Positions 1 to 11,236 of a DNA stretch of 64,000 nucleotides are shown here, piece by piece. The number at the start of each line of letters is the position of its first letter. Position 1 is the stretch's first letter. The DNA lies in the NCBI GenBank assembly GCA_028564705.1, contig JAPXFQ010002454.1, forward strand, positions 876,001 to 940,000, given 5' to 3'. The notes under the pieces are model-generated. The model was not told where the DNA came from, ran no database searches, and saw nothing but the letters and a program-made list of their open reading frames with translations. This stretch comes from Apricaphanius iberus (lineage: Eukaryota > Chordata > Actinopteri > Cyprinodontiformes > Aphaniidae). A program made the position numbers and the translations under genes.

Positions 1-3000
1 CCATGCAGAGCAGGAAAAACTTGAGATTGTGCGTTTATTCAGGTCACAGCAGGTATTTGTTTTTTAATTGCAGTTGTTTAATTTCTATTTTTATACATAG
101 TTCTTTGTTCGGCATGTTTGGATTGAATGTTATTTAAAATGAATAAAAGATAAATAATATTGAATATGATTTTTACAAATTGATAACATTGGATTATGAC
201 CAGGTTTTTTGTGACCATGTCGGTCAAAAATGAGAAACAACACGTCTAGCTTGACATCTGGAATATGTATATAGATATTTTATATATGCCTCTACATAAA
301 TGACCTATAATAATTACTAACATTGTAGCTGTATCTAAAGTAAAACGGATCGTTGCTGGTAAAACAGCGCACTTTCATTTTTATTTGTAGCAGCTGCTTC
401 TGGCAGTATTTTTTTTTTCCTGTTCATTTCTACGCCTCAAACATGAGAGAGGTTGTCAAGCTTTAGCATTCTCAGCTGTAGGTTCATAAATGTAACCTCC
501 AGCTCTCATCCTGTCCCAACATGTAGGATGCTGCAGCGTGTGGAGCTGGCTGCTGATTAATAAGTACTTTGACTCCCACGCTATGAAATAGAAACTAAAC
601 GTCACTAGATAAAAACCCATACAAGCTGAAGCCCACATCGAGGATTTGTTGCTAGGCACTTTGCAGACCGTCTTTATTTTCTTAATCAATATGGGTATAC
701 ACCTAACATTATACCCTATTCACTTGAGGCTGGAGTGTAATATTAGCCATCCTTTATGAACCTGCTTGAGTAGTTGCACTCTTAATTCAACGCAACAGGG
801 TGTCCAAGCAATTTCAGTGAATGGGAAAAGGTCAAGTGTTTATGAGGTATTCCCGCATCCTTGAGGGATCACACAAATTCAGACATATTCCCAAAGACTG
901 CCTTAATGCATCAAAGCCTATTATCTGTTGGGGTTAGGACTGTGCTGGAAGTCAAAAGGTACCGATCTCAATTATTTGCCTTTATTAGCTTCTTTTTGTT
1001 TTAACTTTAATTGTACACAGTCAGCTCTAAAGAGTTAATTCTGCCAAACTATTAAAAAGCTTAAAGAATAATCGGTAAAGTTACAACAGATAGAAAAAGT
1101 GAAAAACTGGAAAATAGTTTTCATTTTTCAAAGCTGATCTTTTTCTCCTATTAAAACAAAATAACGATTATGTCATCACGGTCCTCTGCCCATACCGCTT
1201 TTATGGAATACCATAAAAATCTAAAGGAAAATAAAGGTGATCGCTCCAAGCTTAAAAACAATAAATGTGGGTATTATGTAGGCAAGTTGCTGATTATTAG
1301 TCCAGCCATTACTCTTGGTCTAATGCAACACAAATAACAGCCAAACACCCAAAACCAGCCGCACAAATTTGTGCACAACCAAACCAGCAGCTGACACCTC
1401 AGGAGATGGGACTGAGCGACGGTCCATGCACGGATATCAAATCCAAACCACATTTGGTATAAATCTTTTTGACTATTTAGGTGAGAGAAAACCTGCACAT
1501 ACATTTACCAGAAAGCACATTCCGAAAACATATTGATAACTAAGACAACGATGCCTTGTGGAGGATAAAAGTGGCACAAGCACCGAATGACTTGCTATTT
1601 GATGACTGATGATCGGGACATGAAGACACACTTGTCTTGAATTTAAGTCCACTGAAGAAAAGAATCCAGGACTGCTGTTCCTTTAGTGTCTTAGTCGTCC
1701 ATTGGGTTATCAGGTGTTGCCTCATAGATCTTGTAACACAGGCTGTTACCTCAAGGAGGGCCTAGAGGGTCCAGATGGTTCCCATCTGTTATGTAGATCA
1801 AAGATAAAAATCCTACCAAAGGTGCTGATATGCCCATATTACTCCCTATATCAATCAAAAGGCAGAACAACAGTTTAAACGTGTTCCTTTGTGTTTAGCA
1901 AATCTTCTAAACTAATCTTTTCAGCCTACAACGAACCTATGTGTCTGTATCTTGCAATATGTGGAAAAACAAAATTTTCCCTATTCTGTGGTGGTTTCTT
2001 CCAAAGGGTTTTAATACATCACCAGTTAACAAAACATTTTTTTAAATCCTTTTTTCTTTAGACATAAGTTTATTTGTGGCTAGGAGGGGTTGTTGTTCCA
2101 GACATTAAATGCTTTAATCTTGCAAGAATCGGGTGAGAAGTTTCTGGTTGACCATGTGAACAGAAACTTCTTTTCTGATAGTTTTTTGCAGGTGTGCTGA
2201 TTGCTCAACAGTTGCCTCCTCTTATAGCTTTCACATTTCACACCCTACCCACAGGGGTTAGCATAGTGCTGAGTCTGCTGACACTTCATCAAGTCAAGAT
2301 TTGAACATAGATGTTAATGTACCGGTGATTACAGGGTTCTCTGCAGTCTTCTAAATACCTCTAATTTCTGCACCAACTTGCATGTTATGGCCTCAGTTTT
2401 TCACATGGCTTGGGTGTATCTTTTTAGTATGCATACTGCAACTCCCAGGCCCTCTGTATGAACTTTTTCTTTTTGCAGTTGTGCTCACAGAGATTAGTGG
2501 TTTATTAGTGGCCTTCCTTTCACAGAGATATATTTCTGGACTTGTATTATTTCTGCTTTCTGACATGTTGAACTATATATTTTATTCCTTTTCTCTGTTT
2601 TAAAAAAATCCAGTCACATGGTTTAATCCTAATTTATCCCTATTTCAGGGATGTGCTCTGTGTGTGTGGAGGGGGTGATTGCCCAAGTGTCATATTTTTT
2701 TAATTACCTATTAACAATTTAACTAAATTAAAATAGCTGGCTGCTGTCAGTCACATGATGGCTGTTCACCAATTCCTCAGCTGCTGTTAAGTGGGGTGCA
2801 CATCATAGCTACAGGAGTTTAGATTACTTTATATGGTCTTTTGTTGTGGGAACTGACGAAGGGAAATGACCATGCTGTTTGTGCACCTTGCGATAACACA
2901 TAATCTCTCCTTTTACTATCAAAGCCGCCGACATTTGTCCAAAAAAAATAGCAAACTGTGCCCATAGTTAAAACTGCAGAAGGTTTGGAAAACCAGACGT

Positions 3001-3073
3001 GTCACAATGTAATAAAACAAAACTTAAAAAAATTGAAAAATAAAAAAACTTATATGTACATTAGCCTGAATAG
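1..3073. other. AT-rich DNA, nothing recognised
   Basis: I see no gene, RNA or recognisable transposon here. Open frames on both strands are short (61-77 codons), rich in Phe, Tyr, Cys and Leu as expected from AT-rich non-coding DNA, and lack splice-site context. There are several A and T homopolymer runs but no microsatellite. Confidence 0.6.
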
Positions 3074-3121
3074 AATAATGTATTTGACAAATGCCTTAAT
3101 GCATTTGTCATATACATTATT
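3074..3121. repeat. Near-perfect inverted repeat, 21-bp arms, 6-nt loop
   Basis: The left arm (3074-3094) starts AATAATGTATTTGAC and the right arm (3101-3121) ends ATATACATTATT. They are reverse complements at 20 of 21 positions, separated by CTTAAT. On either strand this would fold into a tight stem of 21 pairs with one mismatch. It could be a micro-hairpin RNA, a cruciform-forming palindrome or the collapsed ends of a small inverted-repeat transposon. The total length of 48 nt is too short for a standard microRNA precursor. Flanking sequence does not extend the pairing. Confidence 0.85.
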
Positions 3122-3744
3122 TTAATCCTATCTATTGATTGGTAGCTAGCCCTTGTGAGCTTTTTTAATATTTAACACTGTCAGCAGCTGAGTTAATGTG
3201 GAGGTCAAGCAGTCAGATATTTAGTAAGACACCGCAGCCAGTTAAATTATTACATAATGTACTTTATAACACTTTTTTTAATCAGCTACCAGCTTGCTTT
3301 GGTCATTTTAATGGCCAACACAGCTCAAGAGGAGCATCTCAGATAGGCTTTTGATTTACATGATTCCTATTTGATGACATTTATATATTATTTAATGATT
3401 CCCAATTACATTCTTGATGGCGTTTGTTGTTAATCAGGATGGTGTACTATAGGTTATGTTGTTGTAAGGCGTTTTAAAATCTAGCTCCATGTGGCCCATT
3501 TTAATATTGATTACTTTCCCCTCTAAAGGTCTCTGCATGGCCTTGCTCTACTTGGACAACAGTCGGTTGATTTTTGCAAGTGAGTCTAAAAAATATTTGG
3601 ACCCATGTTTGTCAGATTTCAGATCTCATTTTGATTTGCATTTTTTTCTTTAACTTATTGTGATATCAATGATATTTTTCTACATCAAATCAGGTAAATG
3701 CCAGAATGGATCAATTGGAGGAGTACTGGTAATAATGTGCTTTC

Positions 3745-4779
3745 TTAATTAGCTCCGGTCATATGTGCATAAATGTTGTCAGACACAAGCAGTCATCAAA
3801 ACGAGCCTGAAAACATTTAAAGGGCTGCAATTAAAGGTCCATGTTACAATCATAGTTTTTTATTACAGTTATGTGGAACATTTTCAATTATCAATGATCT
3901 CTTTGTTAAAAAAGGATGTATATAAAAAACATTTCATTGCAAACTTCATTTATTGAAAAGTGCTGTAAGCAGCATTAGACAAATATGATATCTACATTTT
4001 TATAACATTTGTGGTAGAGATCAAAATAAATGGAAAAAACTGAATACGTTTTAGGTTAGCAAAATATTACTAATACATGTTGAATATTGAAGTAATTCCA
4101 GTACACGATTCCAGACACATTTTACAAAAGATAATTTTGCATAACTTGAACAAGGTATTATAAACTGCTGTACAGTAAATGAACAAATATGTACCTGCCT
4201 AATTACAGTGTGCACTGCATCAGTTGCGATGCACCAAGCACACACCGGTTATAGTGTTTGTACACACACTCATTACCAATTTTTACAACTGCTGTTTATT
4301 AAATGGACAAATGTTTCCAGAGGTGATTACAGGCTGCATCATGGGCACACAGTGTAACAAACATCAAGGTTGTTTTTATAGGAGAGGACTCTTTGAGTTA
4401 CTTTAATTAGCTCCAAAATGTTTAAGGTCCTACCTTCCTAATAATATATTTTAGAGCTAATTAAATATGTTATTTGAGGTCTTCCCTTCAATATTTGAGG
4501 CTATATGATTCCTGCTGACAAAACAGATGTTTGTTGAACTCCCTCATGGATAAGTTCTTATAGAAATATTTGGGCCTTTCATTCTAAGTTGTATAGAGCT
4601 TTGAATCATTGAGATCAAATTGTGAACAAACAGAACCATAGCCAACTAAACGTTAACTTCTGCTCCGTTGCATGTTTTGCACACAGACAAAACATGTTAA
4701 AGCCTTCCATGTGAAATCAATTGAAAATACAGCCACTTTGAAAATGTATTGCCCTCTGAGAACTGACAAATAATTAGCT
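3745..4779. promoter_or_regulatory. Cluster of TAATTAGCT homeodomain-type motifs (possible enhancer)
   Basis: TTAATTAGCTCC occurs at 3745-3756 and 4403-4414. Its reverse complement GAGCTAATTAA is at 4454-4464, and TAATTAGCT recurs at 4771-4779. TAATTA is the core site of many homeodomain proteins (LIM, Paired-like, Engrailed-like classes), and clustering of one exact flank is more specific than TAATTA alone. The shared GCT(CC) flank could instead come from an old duplication. No TATA box or gene is adjacent. Regulatory function is inference only. Confidence 0.22.
4163..4341 (+). repeat. Diverged direct duplication, two copies about 124 bp apart
   Basis: Copy A (4163-4222) and copy B (4287-4341) share the ordered blocks AACTGCTGT, TAAATG-ACAAAT, ATTACAG and CTGCATCA, with substitutions and small indels between them. 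This looks like an old local duplication. The open frames that cross it in opposite directions are not convincing genes. Confidence 0.35.
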
Positions 4780-5241
4780 TTGACTGCTTTTCTTGGAAAA
4801 TGAAAAGCCTACCAAAAGTTTTTAATGGTACTAATCTTAAAAAGTCCAAAGTTATGGTGCTTTAAGTTCATTTTAGTCTTCAAAAAATGCCCTGACACAT
4901 TTGATTTGATCCATGATCTGTGGCTTAGATTGAAAAATGTGTCAAAACGACAAACCCCATGATGCATAAAAGTAAAAATACATTTTGAAAGGAAATTACT
5001 TAAAGGCATTCGGCCCTCCGTGCAAATCTGTATAAAAATGTTTCTCCTTAAAGCAACTTTTTGTAGATTTAGGCATTTAAGAGTTTCTTGTGACGTGTCC
5101 ACTTCCAGCATCTGTATTAAAAGATGTATATTTGATGACTGGTGGCTAGACTGGTCAGTGAGGAATCGCTGTGGTTGGAGTCTGCATGTTCAGGGCAAAA
5201 CCTCTCATCGATGACTCAACACAATCTGCTAGGATTCCTTT
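4780..5241. other. Unique AT-rich sequence
   Basis: No repeat or gene recognised. A 100-codon minus-strand frame (4809-5111) and a 64-codon plus-strand frame (5020-5214) overlap each other and have no start, splice or family support. Confidence 0.5.
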
Positions 5242-6090
5242 AAAGGAGACATATCTATTTTTCCACTATTTAAAATAGGTCTATGAGTTCCAGAAAACAT
5301 GTTTTTGAAGTTGTTCGCTTGAAATAGCTTGTAGGAAACAGTTGTTGCCAACCTGTATTACCCTCTGTTTCAGCCCTTTGCAGATTGTTTTGTTTCTGCT
5401 GCTCATTACATATTACATGCTGCTGCTAACTAGGCCACGCCCATCACTCACATAGTGACTGTTACCACTATGTGTGAAAGTTACAGACATGGTCTGCTGC
5501 GGTAGTTCAACCATACAAAAAAAATTCAATCATGCAAAAAAAATACAAAAAACGTAGGGTAACCATACATGTTTGAACCAGAATCTGCTCCCGTAGGAGG
5601 GGAGTCTTCTGAGAACCCGATACTCAGAATTCAGCAAGATATTTCTGAATTATTGACAAGTTATTGAAGAAATGACTTAATGTTAGAAGAATATATTTAT
5701 GTTAGAATAAATGTTAGAAGAATATATTTAACTGCTTACCTGGTACTCCGATATTTTCCTGAGACGCCGACTCTAAAGCCTTCCAGCTTGATCTTGCTGA
5801 CTCAGTTCGGCGGCAGATCTCCTGTCTTCGCCGCCCTTACCGGCAGCATCTTACCGTAAAAAAAATAAAATTCAACCCATGCAGCTCTTCTGTCCTCTTC
5901 TGTTCTCTGTCCGCATTTTGCGTGGAGCTTCAACATGGTGTTCCATAATCTGAAAGGTAACTGTTGTTTACTACTGTACCTGGTGGGTGGAGACAGTGCT
6001 CTGAGGAGGTGTGGACATTCCAATATTCCGGCTTGTGAAGTAGAAAGCCCGACAGATTTTGGGTACAAGCTCCACTTATAAATTTCTAGC
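5242..6090. repeat. Degraded interspersed repeat beginning AAAGGAGACATAT
   Basis: The left edge AAAGGAGACATATCT matches, from memory, the terminus of a widespread teleost non-autonomous DNA transposon. Its other end would read as the reverse complement (GATATGTCTCC), which I cannot find here, so the copy appears truncated on the right. Internal blocks such as GGCCACGCCCATCACTCAC and GTGACTGTTACCACTATG also fit that family. A 102-codon minus-strand frame (5802-6110) runs through it and I treat it as fortuitous. Element class (hAT, piggyBac or other) is not resolved. Confidence 0.45.
5679..5730 (+). repeat. 31-bp tandem duplication
   Basis: A block beginning AATGTTAGAAGAATATAT starts at 5679 and again at 5710, identical over 21 bases, with a third partial GTTAGAATA between them. 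The period is 31 bp. It lies inside the interspersed repeat of 5242-6090, so it arose after or during decay of that copy. Confidence 0.85.
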
Positions 6091-6424
6091 AAATAGCTTA
6101 TACAAAACATTAATTTATCTGTAAATACTTCATAAATAAGTGTTTATGCATAGGGAGAGAAAGAGAAAAAACTGATTTTTAAAAATATATTTTGACAAAT
6201 GATCTAATCTGAAGTATTTAATTTGCTAAGTAAACACTTAAGACTTAAATTACTACTTTGTAAGCACAATAGTTTTTGTAAATAATTCTTTAGCATGTAG
6301 TGTTGTATTTCATCACTCCAATGTTGGTGAGCACCATCGAAGGCAGACTTATTGTAAAGTTGTGAAACCACCTACTACAAAGTAGTGACTTGTGCTACAT
6401 CAAACTCTAGGCAAAAGCACATCA

Positions 6425-6735
6425 AATCAAACCCTTTTGCCCATATGCAATCCATATCTGGTCATTTTATGATGGTCTGAAGAAAAAAAAATCAAATTTT
6501 TTAACGATCCGACCATGGTCACTTTCATACTGTATGTGGCACTAAATCCCATACATACCCGAGTCTTGAAGGTCATCCAACATTAAACCCGTCTCGTACA
6601 TCACTGACATGAGACAGGCTTCCCTTACCTGCTTCGGAGGAGGTAGATGCTTGAAAAGCATGGTGGATACTGGAGAATGAGCCATCGATAGCAGATAGCG
6701 TGGCAAGAAAGTCGCCTTTTTGGCTCACTGTTGTT
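6425..6735. repeat. Interspersed repeat, teleost DNA-transposon type
   Basis: The segment GCCCATATGCAATCCATAT, followed by GATGGTCTGAAG, a run of A, CGATCCGACCATGGTCACTTT, ATGTGGCACTAAATCC and ACATGAGACAGGC, follows the order of a non-autonomous element I recall from many teleost genomes. Ends and target-site duplication are not visible, so boundaries are approximate. No coding capacity. Confidence 0.4.
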
Positions 6736-7592
6736 AAATTAGAATTACGTGATTAATTGAACTTGCCCAACCAAAATATTAAGATGTATATTTTTTATTT
6801 CATGTTGTTTTACTGTTAAAAATTCTGTGCCTTAGGCACTTTAAGTCAAACACATGATCACTTTTTATTTTTACGAAGTGTTTACAGATAAACAACACAT
6901 CTGCGAACTGTTTATTAGCCATTTATACAGGAAGCCTTGTAAGGTTATAATAATGTTAGTTTTATTATTTAAATTGAATGCAAATTATTGAGTTATTGCT
7001 TTACATTTGATTGTGATTATGTAAGGATTGAGTTTTATTGACATTGTTGTTTAAAAAGGTTTTAAAGTCTTAAATTTAATTAGAAACTGTCCTGTTGCTG
7101 AAATGTGTTATACAAACAAATTTATTTGAAAGGCAATTTTAATTTCAAAACAATCATTCGGTTATGATTTTTTTTTTGTGTGTGTTTGGACATGAAGGCA
7201 GTCTTTGTCACTTTAGTAATTATGATTACTTGAAGGGTAGGATTTGCTAGCTGGTTTTGAGATTAGTACCAAAAAACCTGCTGCTGTTAAGTTTTTGCTT
7301 TTATAAATTGTAAGAGCACCCACACATTATGCTGTTGCAGAGAGTATGTAAAAAGTCTAGTAGCTGGGTCAGAAAGTCAAGCACAGACAGGGCGGTGTAT
7401 TGGTTAACAATCAGGTGACTGGTACATTCCGTTTGTGTGTTTGCCATCATGTGCCCATTGAATCTAACTTTAAACCAGTCATTTATGTATGCCAGACATG
7501 CTGGGCTGTAGTCTAATACATGTAACCAGCTGCATTATTAATCTAGGCACCTCTACCAAGTGGTGCAGGGATTAATATAATCTACCCCAAAT
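6736..7592. other. AT-rich DNA, nothing recognised
   Basis: Low-complexity AT-rich sequence with a T-run followed by a short GT stretch near 7170-7188. No open frame of 60 codons or more and no recognisable repeat. Confidence 0.55.
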
Positions 7593-8170
7593 AAGGGGTG
7601 TGTGATATGAAATAAAAATGCTATCACATTTTGTGGCATTAATTGTGATAACAGTAAAGATAAAGTATTTACATCTTCTTTTCAATTTTTTTAGGTATCT
7701 GTAAATACCACTTTGAGAAAAGAAAACTCATTCAACAATAATTTGTAATTATTTATTTTTCTTGATGCCCTCATAGTACTAACAGTGGAGAAAATTGAAA
7801 AAATAACTAGACAGTTTTTGAAAAAAAAACATAATTAATTGGAACTCATGACAAATTCCAATGACTAAAATACATTTTTCACAATGAGATAAACATTATG
7901 ACACATTTGTATGCCAATGCGGTCTTAAGCCTAGTTTCAATGAGCTGCACCTCTAGTAAAGAGCTTTACAGCTTAATCAAAACTTACTTTCTGTCGTTCA
8001 TTGCTCCTTGAGGAAGAAATACGTTCACAAGGCTAGAAACAAATGAAACGGCACTGTGATAGTAGGCAGAGACGCCATGAAAAGTTAGCACCCCCTGCTG
8101 TCCTGTTCGAGCAATGCTGAATACATGATAAACGAAAAACGTCTGTCAGTACGTCGCATCTGAGTGAAAA
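7593..8170. mobile_element. Probable hAT-like non-autonomous element, decayed
   Basis: The left edge AAGGGGTGTGTGATATGA resembles the (C/T)AGGGGTGTGCGATAT terminus of teleost hAT-like elements. The following text (ATAAAAATGCTATCAC, ATTAATTGTGATAACA, AAAGATAAAGTATTTACATC) continues as in copies I remember. The right part contains TTAGCACCCCCTGCTG. No matching right terminus is visible. The sequence has no coding potential. Family assignment is from memory. Confidence 0.38.
8088..8101 (-). promoter_or_regulatory. CTCF-like motif (12 of 14)
   Basis: Read on the minus strand this is ACAGCAGGGGGTGC, which agrees with the vertebrate CTCF core CCASYAGRKGGCRS at 12 of 14 positions. It lies within a transposon-derived segment. 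Occupancy cannot be judged from sequence. Confidence 0.25.
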
Positions 8171-9259
8171 TTTGCGGTCGGACAAGCATAAACTAGGCTT
8201 TAGGCATGTTTTGGTGACTTTGACTCATGATTGCTGCCGTACAACATGCCATGCCAGCTCAGTGAGAATTGGATCGTTTGGATACTCTTTGCTTGTCTTA
8301 ATGTATACCAAATTACATTCAGAATGGACTATTACTTTTGGAAGTTTACTTCAGTTTCTGTTTGTGTTGGTGTTTTTTTATTGAGAGGTTTAGAACTAAA
8401 GCTTAAGGGGTATGAAAGTATTCTGCAACACTATGCAATTATTCAGAATGTAAAGAATAATTTGTTGCCTGAAAGGAAAATTATCGGTCTGGGCTGTTTA
8501 TTGCAACAATCAATCACTGAAATGTGAAGCATTCATCAGACCATTCCAATCTAGCTGCTGGACTAAAACCTGCACAGGAGCGGGCCATACAGCCTGCCAG
8601 TAAAACATGCTGAGCAGCTGGAAACAATGCTGGAGGTACTTTCCTTAGGGTCCACTGGAGGAAACAGGAAACCGACTTTGCAGAGAGCAACATTATCAGT
8701 GTGAGCTTGCTGCCTTTCTACCATCTCGCTGTCCTGATCTGCACATTCAGCTGCATCACGGTCAGAGGTCGCCCACTTAAAACAGAAACATTGCAGGAAT
8801 TTTGGATGGGAATTTCCTGCAGCCTGCTTTTGCCACTTAAAAGCTCCATGAGTACAGCCCCTAAAAGCGCCGTCTCAGCACTTTATTGTCACCTTTCCTC
8901 CCTGATCTGCTTTGCTGAAAGAACTGATTCACTTTAGAAGATAACACAAAGACCAATGTTTAGACTTATTATTGATGTGGATGGATGTGTGCACCAACAT
9001 CCTGGTTAACCTCATCCTCTCTCTATAAAGTGTTTACATCTTGACAGAGGTCTTATGAGTCCCTGGGGTCATTTGTGGCCTAATAAAGTCAAAGCATCTG
9101 GTTTGATGCTGGTCCTTGTCTCTCTTAGAATGTGTAAATGAAAAAAGCAGGTTCTGTAAAGAATTATGACATGTTTGAGATCTAGGAAAACATGTAGCTC
9201 AAAATGATCAATGAAAAACATCACTTAACAGTAAATTTTAATACAATTTTTGCTGCAGT
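8171..9259. other. Unique sequence, nothing recognised
   Basis: Overlapping plus-strand frames of 70 and 98 codons (8172-8527) and a 78-codon frame (8701-8937) show no family motif. They are hydrophobic and Cys-rich in the manner of translated non-coding DNA. 8560-8940 is richer in G+C than its surroundings and free of recognised repeats, so it is a reasonable place to look for conserved non-coding sequence. Confidence 0.45.
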
Positions 9260-9670
9260 ATAATGGAAGTTTTAGGTTTTATAAGTTTTATAATAATTCA
9301 TATTGAATATTCATATCGAATATAGCAAATACATGTGTACCCACATGAAAATATTAGGATATATGCACATACATGAAACCTCTATGCAGTTTATATGCAC
9401 ATATTGATAATATAGATGCTGTCTATAAATGGCATATATGCATGTATAGCATATATATGCGTATAAATGCCACGTATACTGTAGGCCAAATTCAAATGTA
9501 TACAAATATGAATATACAGGCCATATGTCTCCAGTATTGCTTTTTTATATCCAAATATAAGCCCTTTATGTACATATGTCTCACATATAGCTCATGGCAG
9601 GATCTGTTGATTTATATCACTTTGGCAAATGTCACACGTGATGCGTATCAAATATTTTTATCATCAAGGT
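9260..9670. repeat. Cryptically repetitive AT-rich tract (ATATGCACATA-like words)
   Basis: Words such as ATATGCACATA, ATATATGCATG, ATATATGCG, CATATGTCTC and ACATATG recur irregularly for about 350 bases. This produces long frames on both strands (9311-9505 minus, 9373-9672 plus) that are Tyr/Ile/Met-rich and not protein-like. It resembles a heavily mutated short tandem repeat. Confidence 0.5.
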
Positions 9671-9798
9671 AATAATTGTATATTTTTCTGAAGTCCATTA
9701 CAGGAAAAGAAATGATGCAATAACTTCTGTATTTGCAAATACGTGACATTGGTATCACATGTAATTGGCATGTTGTGGGAATTAACTAGGGCAAGCCA

Positions 9799-10290
9799 TA
9801 GGGCTAGGCGGTATGGACCAAAAGTCATACCCTGATTATATTTGGGCTAAATATGGATATAAGATATATATCCCGATATATTTTATCTTAAAATGAAAGC
9901 AAATATTTAGTAACGGTTAAAATCAAAATTCCGGTAAAATAACTTGTTTGGAAACGTGCTGATTTTATCTCCCAATCTTGAACAAAATGACGTTAGGCTC
10001 ATATAAGGCTCACACGTCCTGTTCGACCACGTCACTGGTCGATGAAAAATCTTGCACGTTAGCGAGCCGGTCAGCAAAATGCGGCATGACTTCGGTGTAC
10101 ATTTGTGGCAGTGTTTGCCGTGCAAAGTAACTGCGACAGGGGTAATCATATCTCGTTGCCGTGGTTTTCTGTAGCTTTTTAAATCCCAGCCCCTCCCCGC
10201 TCTGTATGTGAAAGCGAAGGAGCTGGGGTGCGGGAAGCATTGGTGAGAGCACCTGGTCAGCAAATCATTTGTGTGTCTATCCATGCCTTT
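9799..10290 (-). mobile_element. hAT transposon relic, one terminus plus transposase fragment
   Basis: The end TAGGGCTAGGCGGTATGGACC (9799-9819) resembles the teleost hAT terminus CAGGGCTGGGCGATATGG and is followed by the usual run of imperfect ATATCC/GATATAT words. Inside, on the minus strand, lies a transposase fragment (separate entry). The transposase 3' side faces this terminus, as expected for an element oriented on the minus strand. The other terminus is missing, so the copy is truncated and dead. The right boundary is approximate. Confidence 0.65.
9907..10252 (-). pseudogene. hAT-family (BED/ZBED-like) transposase fragment, frameshifted
   Basis: The minus strand encodes GFKKLQKTTATRYDYPCR, then SYFARQTLPQMYTEV and DFSSTSD in one frame. 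In another frame it continues with CEPYMSLTSFCSRLGD. The pattern G-F-K-K-L...RY-x-x-P-x-R-x-YF...LP-x-MY...FS-x-T-(S/T)-D...PYMSLT is characteristic of the region before and at the first catalytic Asp of hAT-Ac/ZBED-type transposases. The change of frame between FSSTSD and CEPYM, together with the loss of the BED zinc finger and the C-terminal dimerisation region, shows that it is a pseudogene. A full transposase would have about 600 residues; roughly 110 remain. Domestication is unlikely because the frame is broken. Confidence 0.7.
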
Positions 10291-10560
10291 TACCGTCCGT
10301 CAACTTATATCTATAGTATTCTGTCGAAAATGGATGGCTTAAGGAAATTCATCCATTGTAACCCATCCGTACCTTTGTCTATTGTCAATCTGTTAATCAG
10401 TTTGTCAAATGGTTTGTTTTTTACCGGGTTTTCCACAATAATCTGTCCTTTTGTTTGTCCAAAGTCGATCAGTCAATTTGTCTAGTGGACTTTTCTGTCC
10501 ACCAACTTGTCAAATCTTGATCTTTTCATCCATTTATCCAAAATGTGTCCATCCATCTGA
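10291..10560 (+). repeat. Degenerate pyrimidine-rich short repeat (TGTC / ATCCAT words)
   Basis: CATCCAT, TTTGTC, CTGTCC and AATCTGT words recur across the segment, as in a decayed tetranucleotide microsatellite. An 85-codon frame (10228-10485) crosses it and is explained by this composition. Confidence 0.45.
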
Positions 10561-10817
10561 AATTTTAAATCTGGAAAATAACAGATCTTTGAGATAGAAA
10601 ATGTGTAGGATTCATTTGACATATGTAGGATATGTTCTGGTAATTATGTAAAGAAAGAACTATCAAATACACATCTTTGCTTCTTTATGTAACATATAAT
10701 GATACAAGGATTTTAAAACATTAAATTAACTTCTATGTGTGACAGCCATTTTCTATATTTTAACTTGAATAGAAACTGAAGCGTTAGTGTTAGAAAATTC
10801 AACTAATTAAACATATA

Positions 10818-11234
10818 GAGTACAGACCAACATTTTGGACACCTTCTCATTCAATGAGTTTCCTTTCTTTTCAGGAGTATTGACATTGTAGATTCACATT
10901 GAAGGTATCTTAACTATGAATTAATACACTTGGAATTATGTAGTACTTTTACAAAAAAAGTGTTAAATAACCTGGCTTCCAAAGTCAGTGGACCTGAACC
11001 CAATTGCAAATAATTTGGGGTGAGCTGAACTGCAGAGTGAAGGCAACTTTGAGGAATCTAAAATATAAGACATGTATTCAGTTATTTCACCCTTTTGTTT
11101 AAGTACATACAGTAATTCTATATGTTATGTGTTCATTAATTGTTTTGATGCCCTTAATGGATAATCTACAATGTAGTCATGAAAATAAAGGAAACTCAAT
11201 GAATGAGGTGTGTCCAAATCTTTGGTCTGTACTG
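10818..11234 (+). mobile_element. Tc1-like deletion derivative (417 bp) with inverted termini and TA duplication
   Basis: The left end GAGTACAGACCAA and right end TTGGTCTGTACTG are inverted repeats that continue inward for about 45 bases with few differences (CACCTTCTCATTCAATGAG against CTCAATGAATGAGGTG). TA lies immediately outside both ends (10816-10817 and 11235-11236), the hallmark of Tc1/mariner insertion. Between them, 10988-11035 retains a plus-strand scrap of transposase reading S-V-D-L-N-P-I, the remnant of the conserved SPDLNPI block around the third catalytic position, followed by a stop codon. Most of the transposase gene is deleted, so this is a non-autonomous or dead copy of a common teleost Tc1 family. 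Confidence 0.88.
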
Positions 11235-11236
11235 TA

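Noticed and set aside
9311..9672. Overlapping frames on both strands at 9.3-9.7 kb
   Set aside because: Produced by recurring ATATGCA-type words; the translations are almost all Tyr, Ile, Met, Cys and His.
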